DNA from: Chengkuizengella axinellae
GTDB lineage: Bacteria > Bacillota > Bacilli > Paenibacillales > KCTC-33759
DNA length: 64,000 nt
Direction of reading: 5' to 3'
NCBI RefSeq assembly: GCF_030730905.1
Contig: NZ_JAVAMP010000010.1
Location: 1 to 64,000 of the forward strand
Shown here one piece after another: positions 24,796 to 33,971 of the stretch (position 1 is the stretch's first letter; each line of letters starts with the position of its first letter). The notes beneath the pieces were generated by a model that ran no database searches, was not told the DNA's origin, and worked only from the letters and a program-made list of their open reading frames with translations. A program made the position numbers and the translations under genes.

Positions 24796-25305
24796 TTGAG
24801 AAATACAGAACGTTATCCTATACAAGGAAATAATTCACTATGGCAAATATATAAAACAGTAAGCAAATGGAAGGGACTTAAAAATTTTATCTTTATTCAA
24901 ATTACACGTTATTCTCCTTCCTTGCGTCTTAAAAACTGGATATACCGAAATATATTAGGAATGAAAGTCGGAGAACAGACTGCTTTTGCATTGATGGTTA
25001 TGGTAGATGTGTTTTTTCCAGAAAAAATACATGTAGGCAAAAACTCTATCATCGGATATAATACGACCATTTTGGCCCATGAATATCTTACCCATGAGTA
25101 TCGTTTAGGGGAGGTTCATATCGGTTCAAATGTGCTGATTGGTGCAAACAGCACCATTTTGCCTGGAGTTACGATTGGCGATCATGCTGTAGTTGCTGCA
25201 GGTTCAATTGTACATAAAGATGTAGAAGCAGGTAGTTTTGTAGGGGGAAACCCTATTCAAGTTATAAACAAAACACCGCAAAATAGTGAGGGTAAATCCC
25301 TTTAG
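24796..25305 (+). CDS. yvoF: hexapeptide-repeat acyltransferase, YvoF-like
   Basis: 169 residues with a left-handed beta-helix signature: imperfect hexapeptides GYNTTI, VHIGSNV, IGANSTI, LPGVTI and GDHAVVAAGSIV, followed by GGNPIQV. N-terminal residues 30-60 form helices. Family members acetylate sugars, Ser, or related groups; the substrate is not known. The TTG start follows GAGGAAT. It is syntenic with yvoF of Bacillus. A terminator separates it from the his operon. Confidence 0.8.
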   Translation: MRNTERYPIQGNNSLWQIYKTVSKWKGLKNFIFIQITRYSPSLRLKNWIYRNILGMKVGEQTAFALMVMVDVFFPEKIHVGKNSIIGYNTTILAHEYLTHEYRLGEVHIGSNVLIGANSTILPGVTIGDHAVVAAGSIVHKDVEAGSFVGGNPIQVINKTPQNSEGKSL

Positions 25306-25342
25306 TTGTTTTGAGGTCTATAGATATTTTAACAAATGAAGG

Positions 25343-25379
25343 AAAAGGGCAGTAACCGTTGACGTTATTGCTCTTTTTA
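25343..25379 (+). terminator. terminator between the acyltransferase and the his operon
   Basis: AAAAGGGCAGTAAC-CGTTGAC-GTTATTGCTCTTTTT, an imperfect 14-bp stem with a T tract. Confidence 0.75.
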
Positions 25380-25387
25380 TGTTAAAA

Positions 25388-25416
25388 TTGATTATTCTTT
25401 AACTTGGTAGTACACT
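25388..25416 (+). promoter_or_regulatory. candidate sigma-A promoter of the his operon
   Basis: TTGATT (25388-25393), 17 bases, TACACT (25411-25416), directly after the upstream terminator and 45 bases before hisZ. No operator or attenuator was recognised. Confidence 0.5.
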
Positions 25417-25461
25417 AAAGCATTTTTTTGGTTAAAGAAAGTATTTAATGAGGTGAAGTCG

Positions 25462-26637
25462 GTGTCAAAACCAAAAGTATTTGAAAAACCATCAGGTGTA
25501 AGAGATTATTTACCTTATGCTGTGTATGGATTGAGAACAATAGAGAAAAATGTCATACAATGCATGGAAAATTGGGGGTATCAAGAGATTATTACGCCCA
25601 CACTAGAGTATTACGATACAGTAGGTATGGCAAGTTTAACATCAGATCACAAGCTTTTTAAGCTGCTAGATAAAAGAGGTACAACCCTCGTGTTAAGAAC
25701 AGATAATACTGCACCTATAGCTAGAGTTGTGTCTTCATTATTAAAAGATGAACCCTTGCCAATGCGGTTGTCATATCATTCCAATGTTTTTAGAGCCATG
25801 AAGGACGAAGCGGGAAGAGATGCTGAGTTCGTACAAACAGGTGCGGAATTGATTGGTGATGGTTCACCAGATGCAGATGCTGAAATCATAGCACTTGCTA
25901 TTTCATCAATCAAAGCTGCTGGGATCGAAAATTTCAAAATTGCTTTAGGTCATATGGGGTTTCTACAAGGTTTATTTAAGGGGACTTCAGTAGCTGAGCA
26001 AGAAGAGCAAAGGATGCTTAAAGAGCATTTATTAAATAAAAATTATGTGGGTTATAAACAGGCGATTAAACAGCTGTCGATTACTAAGGATGCAAAACAG
26101 GAATTAGAGGGTATATTAAAACTTAGAGGCGGCAAAGAAATATGTGAGCAAGCAAAATCTTATGTTAATGATCCAGCAACTCAACAATCCATAAATCATT
26201 TATGTGAGGTTTGGGAAGTGTTGGAGGCTTATGGAGTTTCTGAACATGTAGTCATTGATTTAACAATGCTAGGAGACTTTTCTTACTATACAGGTATGAC
26301 ATTCGAAGGTTATGCAGGTGATCTAGGTTTTCCAGTATGTAGTGGGGGAAGATATGACAACTTACTAACACAATTTGGAAGACCTGCGCCTGCAACGGGA
26401 TTCGCCTTAAAAACAAATCGTATTTTAGAAGTTGTGAGTCAAAATTCAAATATTGAATTGTCTCGAACATTAATTTTATATGATGAACATAATCGAATAA
26501 ATGCATTAAAACATGCCCAAATGTTAAGAAACGACGGTCAAATTGTTGAGACTAGAAAAGTAAATTCAACTTTTGAAACAACAGCACAATTATTAGAAAG
26601 CTACACAGATATTATTAATATGACTAAAAGGGGGTAG
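25462..26637 (+). CDS. hisZ: ATP phosphoribosyltransferase regulatory subunit
   Basis: About 391 residues from GTG 25462 with GAGGTGA just upstream; an in-frame GTG at 25453 lies within that site. It is homologous to histidyl-tRNA synthetase: a class II fold with motif-like segments LRTDNTAPIARVVS and GGRYDNLLTQFG, but without the anticodon domain. It forms a complex with the short HisG and gives it histidine feedback control. It is the first gene of the his operon and is found only alongside short HisG, which follows. Confidence 0.92.
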   Translation: MSKPKVFEKPSGVRDYLPYAVYGLRTIEKNVIQCMENWGYQEIITPTLEYYDTVGMASLTSDHKLFKLLDKRGTTLVLRTDNTAPIARVVSSLLKDEPLPMRLSYHSNVFRAMKDEAGRDAEFVQTGAELIGDGSPDADAEIIALAISSIKAAGIENFKIALGHMGFLQGLFKGTSVAEQEEQRMLKEHLLNKNYVGYKQAIKQLSITKDAKQELEGILKLRGGKEICEQAKSYVNDPATQQSINHLCEVWEVLEAYGVSEHVVIDLTMLGDFSYYTGMTFEGYAGDLGFPVCSGGRYDNLLTQFGRPAPATGFALKTNRILEVVSQNSNIELSRTLILYDEHNRINALKHAQMLRNDGQIVETRKVNSTFETTAQLLESYTDIINMTKRG

Positions 26638-26643
26638 GTACAG

Positions 26644-27273
26644 GTGGAGATACTAAAAGTAGCTATGCCGAAAGGAAGAATATTCAAGCAAGCATCAAAC
26701 CTTTTTCGTGCTGCTGATATACCGATTCCTGATGATTTTGATGATTCTAGAAAATTAATCATTCCGATTCCAGAGGCGAATATGGAGTTTATTATGGCAA
26801 AACCAGTGGATGTTCCGACCTATGTTGAATATGGAGTAGCGGATGTTGGGATTGTGGGTAAAGACGTATTAATGGAAGAAAACCGTGACGTTTATGAGTT
26901 GATAGATTTAGGCATTGCAAGATGTAGAATGTCTGTTATTGGACTTCCAGATTGGAAAGAAGTCATGAACCCAAAGGTTGCGACAAAATATCCAAACTTA
27001 GCTAGTCAATATTTTAGAGAACGAGGACATCAAGTAGAAGTAATCAAGTTAAACGGTTCTATAGAACTTGCCCCTTTAATTGGATTGTCCGATCGTATTG
27101 TAGATATGGTTGAAACTGGTCGAACCCTGCGAGAAAATGGCTTGATAGAATTGGAAGAGATGTTCTCCGTTACAAGTCGATTAATTGCAAATCGAGTAAG
27201 TTATCGGATGAAAAATGATTCGGTTCAACAACTTTGTGATCAGCTTCAATCTGTAATAGAAATGAAAGTATAG
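26644..27273 (+). CDS. hisG: ATP phosphoribosyltransferase, short form
   Basis: 209 residues, the short HisG form lacking the regulatory C-terminal domain, so it depends on HisZ. Motifs are VAMPKGRI near residue 6 and the PRPP-type [11 protein letters not shown] segment near residue 158. First committed step of histidine synthesis: ATP plus PRPP gives phosphoribosyl-ATP. GTG start six bases after hisZ with AGGGGGTAGG upstream. Confidence 0.92.
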   Translation: MEILKVAMPKGRIFKQASNLFRAADIPIPDDFDDSRKLIIPIPEANMEFIMAKPVDVPTYVEYGVADVGIVGKDVLMEENRDVYELIDLGIARCRMSVIGLPDWKEVMNPKVATKYPNLASQYFRERGHQVEVIKLNGSIELAPLIGLSDRIVDMVETGRTLRENGLIELEEMFSVTSRLIANRVSYRMKNDSVQQLCDQLQSVIEMKV

Positions 27274-27300
27274 ACCTGTGAACGGAAAAAATGAGGTGTT

Positions 27301-28593
27301 ATGATGAGAATTTTACCTGCAAAAGAGTTTGCTATAAAAAGAGAAGTAGAATATGGGACAGTTGAGCAAAATCAAGCTGTTAAAAATATCATCCAGACAG
27401 TGATGAAAGATAAAGATGTGGCATTAATCAAATATACAGAGCAATTTGACGGTGTGAGATGCTCGGACTTGAAAGTAACGGCTCAAGAATTGGATGATGC
27501 ACATGAACAAGTTGATGCAGAATTTCTTACCGCTTTAAGAAAAGCTTCATACAACATTCGAAATTTTCATGAGAAACAGAAACGAAACTCTTGGATGGAT
27601 TTACAAGAGGATGGCAGTTTGTTGGGGCAGGTTGTACGACCCTTAAAAAGAGTGGGTATTTATGTGCCAGGGGGAACGGCTGCGTATCCTTCATCCGTAT
27701 TGATGAATGCAATTCCTGCACAGGTTGCAGGGGTTTCCGAAATTGTTATGGTAACCCCTCCTTCTACAAATGGTCAAGAAGGGATTAATCCATATATTTT
27801 AGCGGCAGCAAAGGAACTTGGGATTCATGAAGTGTACAGAGTAGGTGGGGCGCAATCCATTGCTGCACTGGCATACGGAACTGAATCTATTCGCCCTGTA
27901 GATAAAATATGTGGACCAGGCAATATCTATGTGGCTTTAGCAAAACGTGAAGTTTATGGAGTTGTAGATATTGATAGTATTGCCGGACCTACAGATATTA
28001 CCATCATGGCTGATGAAGCAGCAGATGCTGGTTATGTTGCAGCGGATCTTTTATCTCAAGCAGAACATGACGAAATGTCGTCCGCTATCTTAGTTACAGA
28101 TTCTGAAAACTTAGCATTACAAGTTCAGAATGAAGTGGAGAAGCAATTAAAAGTTTTGCCGAGAAAAGATATTGCTAGTAAATCTATCAGTCAAAATAGT
28201 GCCATTTTAACGGTGGATCACATAAAAGAAGGAATTGAGGTCGTAAATCAATTGGCTCCAGAACATTTAGAAGTCATGATAGAAGAACCAATGAGCATTC
28301 TTGGACAGATTGAAAATGCAGGAGCTATCTTTTTAGGCCGATATAGTGCAGAACCAGTTGGTGATTATTTTGCGGGACCCAATCATATTTTACCTACCAA
28401 CGGAACAGCTCGTTTTTCTTCTCCTTTAAATGTGGATGACTTTATCAAAAAATCAAGCGTCATTTATTACAGTAAAGATGCTATTTTGCAAAATGGAGAA
28501 TATATCATGGAGCTTGCAAGACAAGAAGGTTTTGAAGGGCATGCTAGATCTATTCAAATTCGTTTAGAAAAGGAAGGAAGACATGATGGATAA
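27301..28593 (+). CDS. hisD: histidinol dehydrogenase
   Basis: 430 residues. Conserved features include YVPGGTAAYPSSVLMNAIPA around residue 118, GPGNIYVALAKR and AEHDEMSSAILVT (zinc and catalytic region), and APEHLEVM further on. It performs the last two steps of histidine synthesis, histidinol to histidine with two NAD+. The ATG follows GAGGTG, with a second ATG next to it. It overlaps hisB by 11 bases. Confidence 0.93.
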   Translation: MMRILPAKEFAIKREVEYGTVEQNQAVKNIIQTVMKDKDVALIKYTEQFDGVRCSDLKVTAQELDDAHEQVDAEFLTALRKASYNIRNFHEKQKRNSWMDLQEDGSLLGQVVRPLKRVGIYVPGGTAAYPSSVLMNAIPAQVAGVSEIVMVTPPSTNGQEGINPYILAAAKELGIHEVYRVGGAQSIAALAYGTESIRPVDKICGPGNIYVALAKREVYGVVDIDSIAGPTDITIMADEAADAGYVAADLLSQAEHDEMSSAILVTDSENLALQVQNEVEKQLKVLPRKDIASKSISQNSAILTVDHIKEGIEVVNQLAPEHLEVMIEEPMSILGQIENAGAIFLGRYSAEPVGDYFAGPNHILPTNGTARFSSPLNVDDFIKKSSVIYYSKDAILQNGEYIMELARQEGFEGHARSIQIRLEKEGRHDG

Positions 28594-29179
28594 CATTCGA
28601 ATTTCAGATATCAAAAGAAAAACAAATGAAACGGATATTTCTCTCCAGTTTGCCATTGACGGTACAGGGAATACGGAAATTGAAACAGACGTACCATTTT
28701 TAAATCATATGCTGGACTTATTTACGAAACATGGGCAATTTGATTTAAAAGTACAAGCAAATGGGGATATAGAAATTGACGACCATCATACGGTAGAAGA
28801 TATCGGGATATGTTTAGGGCAAACGTTATACAATGCTCTAGGTGACAAGAAGGGGATAAAACGTTATGCCAGTGTATTTGTTCCGATGGATGAAGCGTTG
28901 GCGCAAGTTGTGATAGATGTGAGTAATCGTCCGCATTTTGAATATCGCGCCGAATACCCTTCAAACTTAGTGGGTAGCTTCAATACTGAGCTTGTGCATG
29001 AGTTCTTGTGGAAATTTGCACTTGAGGCTAGATTGACTTTACATGTGATTGTGCATTATGGACAGAATACACATCACATGATTGAGGCTGTATTTAAAGC
29101 TTTAGGACGTGCTTTAGATGAGGCAACAGCAATTGATCCACGAGTTCAGGGAGTTCCTTCAACGAAAGGAGTGCTTTAG
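28583..29179 (+). CDS. hisB: imidazoleglycerol-phosphate dehydratase
   Basis: 198 residues, monofunctional. It has the Mn-binding motifs DDHHTVEDIGICLGQ (two His) and NTHHMIEAVFKALGRAL. It dehydrates imidazole glycerol phosphate to imidazole acetol phosphate. Start ATG 28583 or 28586 inside the end of hisD, so translation is coupled. GAAGGAAG lies upstream. Confidence 0.93.
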   Translation: MMDNIRISDIKRKTNETDISLQFAIDGTGNTEIETDVPFLNHMLDLFTKHGQFDLKVQANGDIEIDDHHTVEDIGICLGQTLYNALGDKKGIKRYASVFVPMDEALAQVVIDVSNRPHFEYRAEYPSNLVGSFNTELVHEFLWKFALEARLTLHVIVHYGQNTHHMIEAVFKALGRALDEATAIDPRVQGVPSTKGVL

Positions 29180-29182
29180 CCA

Positions 29183-29812
29183 TTGATTGCTATCATTGAT
29201 TATGGGATAGGCAATTTGCATAGCGTAAGCAAAGCCATTGAACGATTGGGATATGAAACATGTGTTACTTCTAGCGAAAAAGAAATACTAGCTGCTGATG
29301 GTGCCATTTTACCTGGGGTTGGAGCGTTTGGAGATGCAATGAAGCATTTAAGAGAAACAGGTCTCCAAGAGGTTGTATATAAGTTTGTAGACACTGGCAA
29401 ACCACTACTAGGAATTTGTTTAGGTATGCAGCTCCTTTTTTCAAGCAGTGAAGAGTACGGTGAACATAAAGGATTAGACTTGCTTCCAGGACATGTGGTT
29501 CGTTTTCAAGGAGATTATAAGATTCCGCATATGGGTTGGAATCGTTTGGATGTTAAGCAGCCTACTCATTTGTTGTTTGAGGGGATAGAGTCAGGTTATG
29601 TTTATTTTGTGCATTCGTTTCATGTTAAGCTTGATGATCCTGCTAATTTACTGGCTACAACTGATTATTATCAAGAAGTGACAGCTGTTGTAGGGAAAGA
29701 TAATGTATTTGGAATGCAGTTCCATCCTGAAAAAAGCAGTGATGTAGGAATAAGCTTACTAAGTAATTTTTTGAAGACAACAGTTGTATCTGTCAGTTTG
29801 TCTAAAGATTAA
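29183..29812 (+). CDS. hisH: imidazole glycerol phosphate synthase, glutaminase subunit
   Basis: 209 residues of class I glutamine amidotransferase. The nucleophile Cys is in [12 protein letters not shown] (about residue 78), and the His-Glu pair is in [12 protein letters not shown] (about 184-188). It supplies ammonia to HisF. TTG start three bases after hisB with AAAGGAG upstream. In Bacillus and Paenibacillus hisA normally follows; here hisF does. Confidence 0.92.
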   Translation: MIAIIDYGIGNLHSVSKAIERLGYETCVTSSEKEILAADGAILPGVGAFGDAMKHLRETGLQEVVYKFVDTGKPLLGICLGMQLLFSSSEEYGEHKGLDLLPGHVVRFQGDYKIPHMGWNRLDVKQPTHLLFEGIESGYVYFVHSFHVKLDDPANLLATTDYYQEVTAVVGKDNVFGMQFHPEKSSDVGISLLSNFLKTTVVSVSLSKD

Positions 29813-29830
29813 AGAAGGGTTCTGATTTGT

Positions 29831-30589
29831 ATGTTGGCAAAACGAATTATTCCTTGTTTAGATGTAAAGGATGGTCGAGTTGTAAAAGGTGTGAATTTTG
29901 TAAACTTAAAAGATGCGGGAGATCCTGTTGAATTAGCTGAAATATATGATAAAGAAGGTGCGGATGAACTAGTATTTTTAGATATTTCAGCATCAGTTGA
30001 AGGAAGAGCTACAATGGTAGAAGTTGTTAAGCAAACAGCTGGAGAAATCGCAATTCCTTTTACAGTAGGCGGTGGAATCAGCAGTGTTGAAGATATGAAA
30101 AAATTATTGCGAGCTGGGGCAGACAAAATCGGAATGAATACAGCAGCCGTTAAAAATCCTAATCTAGTGTCGGAAGGTGCTCAAAAGTTTGGTTCACAAT
30201 GCATTGTTGTTGCTATTGATGCAAAGTATAATGAGGAATGGAAAGAATGGGAAGTTTATACACATGGTGGTCGAAATGCTACAGGCATTAAAGCTTTACA
30301 ATGGGTAAAAGAAGTTGAAAAATTGGGTGCTGGTGAAATTTTATTGACAAGTATGGATGCAGATGGCACAAAAGATGGATTTGATATACAATTAACAAGA
30401 GCAGTTTCAGATCTTGTGAACATTCCAGTGATTGCATCAGGAGGCGCAGGGAAGTCTGAGCACTTTAATGATGTGTTTTCTGCGGGTAAGGCAGATGCTG
30501 GTCTTGCAGCTTCTATTTTTCACTATAAAGAATTGTCAATTGAAAATGTGAAGCATGATTTGAAGCAAAAAGGGGTGGAAGTTCGTTGA
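29831..30589 (+). CDS. hisF: imidazole glycerol phosphate synthase, cyclase subunit
   Basis: 252 residues with a TIM barrel. The HisF-type start [19 protein letters not shown] contains the catalytic Asp of CLDV, a second catalytic Asp lies in VVAIDAK, and phosphate-binding loops GGGIS and ASGGAG are present. It is HisF and not HisA, which would start near LPAIDLKGG. It closes the imidazole ring with ammonia from HisH. It starts only 18 bases after hisH, leaving no room for hisA, and overlaps hisIE by four bases (TTGA). Confidence 0.93.
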   Translation: MLAKRIIPCLDVKDGRVVKGVNFVNLKDAGDPVELAEIYDKEGADELVFLDISASVEGRATMVEVVKQTAGEIAIPFTVGGGISSVEDMKKLLRAGADKIGMNTAAVKNPNLVSEGAQKFGSQCIVVAIDAKYNEEWKEWEVYTHGGRNATGIKALQWVKEVEKLGAGEILLTSMDADGTKDGFDIQLTRAVSDLVNIPVIASGGAGKSEHFNDVFSAGKADAGLAASIFHYKELSIENVKHDLKQKGVEVR

Positions 30590-31269
30590 CTGAGCAACAG
30601 TTAAAACCATCAGAACAATCAATAAATGATCTAATTGAAACTATAAAATGGGATGATCATGAGCTTGTCCCTGCTATTGTTCAAGATCAGAGCAGTAAAG
30701 AAGTACTAATGATGGCTTACATGAGTAAAGAATCATTGAAACTTTCATTAGAAACAAAGGAGACTTGGTTTTGGAGCAGATCACGTCAGAAGTTATGGCA
30801 TAAAGGTGAGACTTCTGGTCATACTCAATCCATTGCAAATTTGAAATATGATTGTGATGCAGACACTTTGTTGGTATTAGTCAATCAAAAGGGACCTGCT
30901 TGTCATACAGGGGAGCAAAGCTGCTTTTTTAATGAAGTTGCTGCAACTTCAGAAAACGATAAATTAGATGCTCCAAGGAATCAAACTTTTAATATTTTGG
31001 CTGAATTGCAATCTGTCATTGCAAAGCGATATGATGAAAGACCGGAAGGGGCTTACACTACCTATTTATTTGATAAAGGAGTAGACAAGATCCTTAAAAA
31101 AGTCGGTGAGGAAACTGCTGAAGTCATTATTGCAGCCAAAAATAAAGATAATGATGAGTTGACGTACGAAGTTAGTGACTTATTATTCCACCTTATGGTT
31201 TTGTTAAAAGATAGAGATTTACCAATTGAAAACATTATGAAGGAGTTAGAAAAACGCCATGCTGATTGA
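30586..31269 (+). CDS. hisIE: bifunctional phosphoribosyl-AMP cyclohydrolase / phosphoribosyl-ATP pyrophosphatase
   Basis: 227 residues. The N-terminal cyclohydrolase domain (residues 10-125) has the metal motif [10 protein letters not shown] and the HTGEQSCFF Cys-containing end. The C-terminal domain (about 130-225) is an all-helical MazG-like pyrophosphatase with [17 protein letters not shown]. It performs steps two and three of the pathway. TTG start overlapping hisF, and it overlaps hisJ by 11 bases. Confidence 0.93.
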   Translation: MTEQQLKPSEQSINDLIETIKWDDHELVPAIVQDQSSKEVLMMAYMSKESLKLSLETKETWFWSRSRQKLWHKGETSGHTQSIANLKYDCDADTLLVLVNQKGPACHTGEQSCFFNEVAATSENDKLDAPRNQTFNILAELQSVIAKRYDERPEGAYTTYLFDKGVDKILKKVGEETAEVIIAAKNKDNDELTYEVSDLLFHLMVLLKDRDLPIENIMKELEKRHAD

Positions 31270-32065
31270 TTATCATACTCATCATGAACGCTGTGGACAT
31301 GCTTCTGGCTCTTTGGAAGATTACGTTAAAAAAGGCATTGAGATCGGTTTGCAGCAATTAGGCTTATCGGATCATATGCCTTTAATTCATGTAGATCCAA
31401 AAACGTATCTTCCAGGAATGGCAATGCCCTCAGATGAACTTCCTAGATATGTTGAAGAATGTTTTTTACTGAAGGAAAAGTATAAAAATCAAATTGATAT
31501 TAAAGTTGGGCTTGAGGCAGATTATATTGAAGGCTATGAAGAAGAAATTGAGAAGATCATTTCTTCGTATACATGGGATTATGTCATTGGATCTGTACAT
31601 TTCTTAGAAGAGTGGGATATTTCGGATTTCAGACAGTTAGATCAATGGGAAAATAAAGACGTTGATGAAGTATTTAATCAGTATTATGATGCTGTACAAA
31701 AAGCAGCCAAAACAGGGTTGTATGATTATATTGGTCATTTAGATGTCATAAAAAGGTTTGGTCGAAAGCCAAAAAATGATATGATAGAGGTAGAGAGGCA
31801 AACGCTAAATGTAATTAAGGAATATGATTTAGCAATAGAATTAAATGCCTCTGGTTTACGCATGCCTGTTGAAGAAATGTTTCCAAGCGAGCGTATTTTA
31901 ACTGAATGTTATAAGCTTGGCATTCCTCTAACAATTGGTTCAGATGCACATAAACCAGAACAGCTTGGTTTATTTCTGGATCAGGCGCGAAATTTGTTGA
32001 AAAAAGTAGGATTTACACAATTAGCTACGTATGATAAGCGTAAGCGAATCATGGTAGGATTATAA
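31259..32065 (+). CDS. hisJ: histidinol-phosphatase, PHP family
   Basis: 268 residues of the PHP (polymerase and histidinol phosphatase) superfamily. Metal ligands are seen in [12 protein letters not shown] at the start, [30 protein letters not shown] and [12 protein letters not shown] near the end. It dephosphorylates histidinol phosphate. The ATG lies inside hisIE, so it is coupled to the his operon. It is the last his gene present; hisC is not in this window either. Confidence 0.88.
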   Translation: MLIDYHTHHERCGHASGSLEDYVKKGIEIGLQQLGLSDHMPLIHVDPKTYLPGMAMPSDELPRYVEECFLLKEKYKNQIDIKVGLEADYIEGYEEEIEKIISSYTWDYVIGSVHFLEEWDISDFRQLDQWENKDVDEVFNQYYDAVQKAAKTGLYDYIGHLDVIKRFGRKPKNDMIEVERQTLNVIKEYDLAIELNASGLRMPVEEMFPSERILTECYKLGIPLTIGSDAHKPEQLGLFLDQARNLLKKVGFTQLATYDKRKRIMVGL

Positions 32066-32104
32066 CTTTCAGTCGGAAATGATGGAATTTCCCACTGAAA
32101 AAAA
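32065..32104 (+). other. hairpin between hisJ and prs
   Basis: TTTCAGT-C-GGAAAT and ATTTCC-C-ACTGAAA form a strong stem that overlaps the hisJ stop. No T tract follows, so it may be a stabilising or weak-terminator structure, not a clear terminator. Confidence 0.45.
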
Positions 32105-32137
32105 GGTTCACTTTTTAAATATTTCAGGAGGTCAATC

Positions 32138-33088
32138 ATGAATTATGAATGTGTGAAAGTATTCACAGGATCTGCCAATCCTCAGCTGGCACAACAAATA
32201 TGTAACAATCTTGGAAAAACATTAGGGAAGATAAAACTTTCCAGATTTAAAAGTGGAGAGATTTATGTTCATTTCGAGGAATCCATTCGTAATTGTGATG
32301 TTTTTCTCGTTCAATCCATTTCTCATCCGATTAATGAACATTTAATGGAGCTTCTTGTTATGATCGATGCTGCAAAAAGAGCATCTGCGCGAACTATTCA
32401 AGTTGTACTTCCTTACTATGGATATGCTCGACAAGAGAGGAAAGCTGCTCCGCGTGAGCCGATCTCTGCAAAGTTAGTTGCAGATTTATTAACTACAGCA
32501 GGAACTAGTCGTGTGATTACAATTGATTTACATGCTCCTGCAATCCAAGGATTTTTCAATATTCCAGTGGATCATTTAACAGCATTGGATCACATCACTC
32601 ACTATTTAAAAGCACAAAATATACAAAACCCAATTGTTGTTTCCCCAGATGCAGGTAGAGCATCCACGGCTGAAAAACTGGCGAATTATTTAGATTCACC
32701 ATTTGCGATCATGATTAAAAAACGTCCTGCACATAATGAATCAGTCATTACTCACATTATTGGTGATGTTCAAGGACAAACACCAATCATTATTGAAGAT
32801 ATGATTGATACAGGAACAACCATTGTAAATGTAGTGGAAGGTTTAAAAGAGAAGGGTGCTAACGATGTATATGTATGTGCAACACACCCAGTTTTCTCTG
32901 GTCCAGCATTAGAACGATTAAATCATCCAAATATAAACGAAATTGTCGTTACGGACTCCATTGCGCTACCTGAAGACCATCCAACGAAATTTAAAGTGAT
33001 TTCAATGGCTGGATTACTTGCAGATGCAATTAAAATTATTATGGAGGGCGGCTCCATTAGTACTTTATTTAAGTCGCGAGGAGTATAG
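32138..33088 (+). CDS. prs: ribose-phosphate pyrophosphokinase
   Basis: 316 residues, class I PRPP synthetase. It has the flexible-loop YYGYARQERKAAPREPISAKLVA segment near residue 90, the DLHAPAIQGFF metal-binding motif near residue 130, VSPDAGR, and a PRPP-binding loop IIEDMIDTGTT near residue 222 (commonly DD..DTAGT in other Prs). It makes PRPP, a substrate of HisG next door. RBS CAGGAGG. Bacteria of this group often have another prs near glmU, so this may be a second copy. Confidence 0.88.
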   Translation: MNYECVKVFTGSANPQLAQQICNNLGKTLGKIKLSRFKSGEIYVHFEESIRNCDVFLVQSISHPINEHLMELLVMIDAAKRASARTIQVVLPYYGYARQERKAAPREPISAKLVADLLTTAGTSRVITIDLHAPAIQGFFNIPVDHLTALDHITHYLKAQNIQNPIVVSPDAGRASTAEKLANYLDSPFAIMIKKRPAHNESVITHIIGDVQGQTPIIIEDMIDTGTTIVNVVEGLKEKGANDVYVCATHPVFSGPALERLNHPNINEIVVTDSIALPEDHPTKFKVISMAGLLADAIKIIMEGGSISTLFKSRGV

Positions 33089-33116
33089 ACTATTTTATAT
33101 ATAAACGATTCGATGG

Positions 33117-33179
33117 GGTTTACCTTATCTAATCATGATTCAAAAATCCCGACAAGTGAAGGAATAGGTAAGCCTTTTT
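33117..33179 (+). terminator. candidate terminator after prs
   Basis: GGTTTACCT (33117-33125) pairs with AGGTAAGCC (33166-33174) and is followed by T5. The loop is long (40 bases), so folding is less certain. Confidence 0.45.
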
Positions 33180-33204
33180 CTAACTTTTTGGGGTTTTCTT
33201 TTAT

Positions 33205-33728
33205 TTGCTCATTCCACAAAAGCTTACTTCCTTATATATTCTTTCCTTACATGATGCTGCGGGAAAAGAAGTGAATTTATATATGGAATTAAAAAAAGGG
33301 CCTGTTATATTAACTTTTTACCGTGGAAATTGGTCTCCGTATTGCAATTTAGAGCTTCGTGCATATCAACAAGCTTTACCAGAAATTAAAGCGTTAGGCG
33401 CTCAATTGATTGCAGTAAGTCCGCAAACACCAGACAATTCATTATCCATGAAAGAAAAACATGAATTAGCATATCCTGTATTAAGTGATTTAGGATCGAA
33501 AGTAATAGAAGAGTATAACTTGTTATTTCGATTACCGGACTATCTAATCGATGTATATAAACTCCGAGTTGATTTAGAAAAATATAACGATAGTGACGCG
33601 TGACATTACCAGTCCCTGGGACGTTTATTATCAATACAGACGGTCAAATTAAAAAAGCATCGGTAGTCCCTGATTATACGAAACGAATGGAACCTTCAGA
33701 TGCAATTAATGTATTAAAAACATTATAA
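33205..33728 (+). pseudogene. decayed peroxiredoxin-like (AhpC/TSA redoxin) gene
   Basis: The frame from 33205 gives the core of a redoxin (GKEVNLYMELKKGPVILTFY, then RGNWSPYCNLELRAYQQALPE), ending in a stop at 33601. The C-terminal part, VTLPVPGTFIINTDGQIKKA to NVLKTL, continues in another frame from 33600 to TAA 33726-33728, so one base is lost or gained near 33600. The usual peroxidatic Cys in FYRGGWCPYC is Ser here (NWSPYC), and the normal N-terminus of about 50 residues is missing. There is no RBS. It is inferred to be a dead gene; a sequencing error would explain the frameshift but not the lost Cys. Confidence 0.8.
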
Positions 33729-33762
33729 GTGATCAGAATGGAATAAGGTATGAACAAATAAT

Positions 33763-33804
33763 AAAAAGGCTGTAGATGGAAAGATAGTCACAGCCTCTTT
33801 TTTA
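33763..33804 (+). terminator. intrinsic terminator after the redoxin remnant
   Basis: AAAAAGGCTGT (33763-33773) and ACAGCCTCTTTTTT form a bidirectional-looking stem with a 15-base loop and T run. Confidence 0.7.
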
Positions 33805-33971
33805 ATTCTCAGAGATTACTGGATACTTATTTGTTTAAAAAGACACTTACTTTTGTACCTTTTTGGTATGTATCTCACTTTTTTAGGTAACATAGATGTG
33901 TTATACTTTGTTTGATTCTAATATAAAGTGTTGCAAATATGAAATACGGGAAAATGGAGGTGCCTGCAAAA

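Noticed and set aside
33113-33280. Alternative small ORF starting at 33113 before the redoxin remnant
   Set aside because: It overlaps the pseudogene in another frame, and its start has no RBS.
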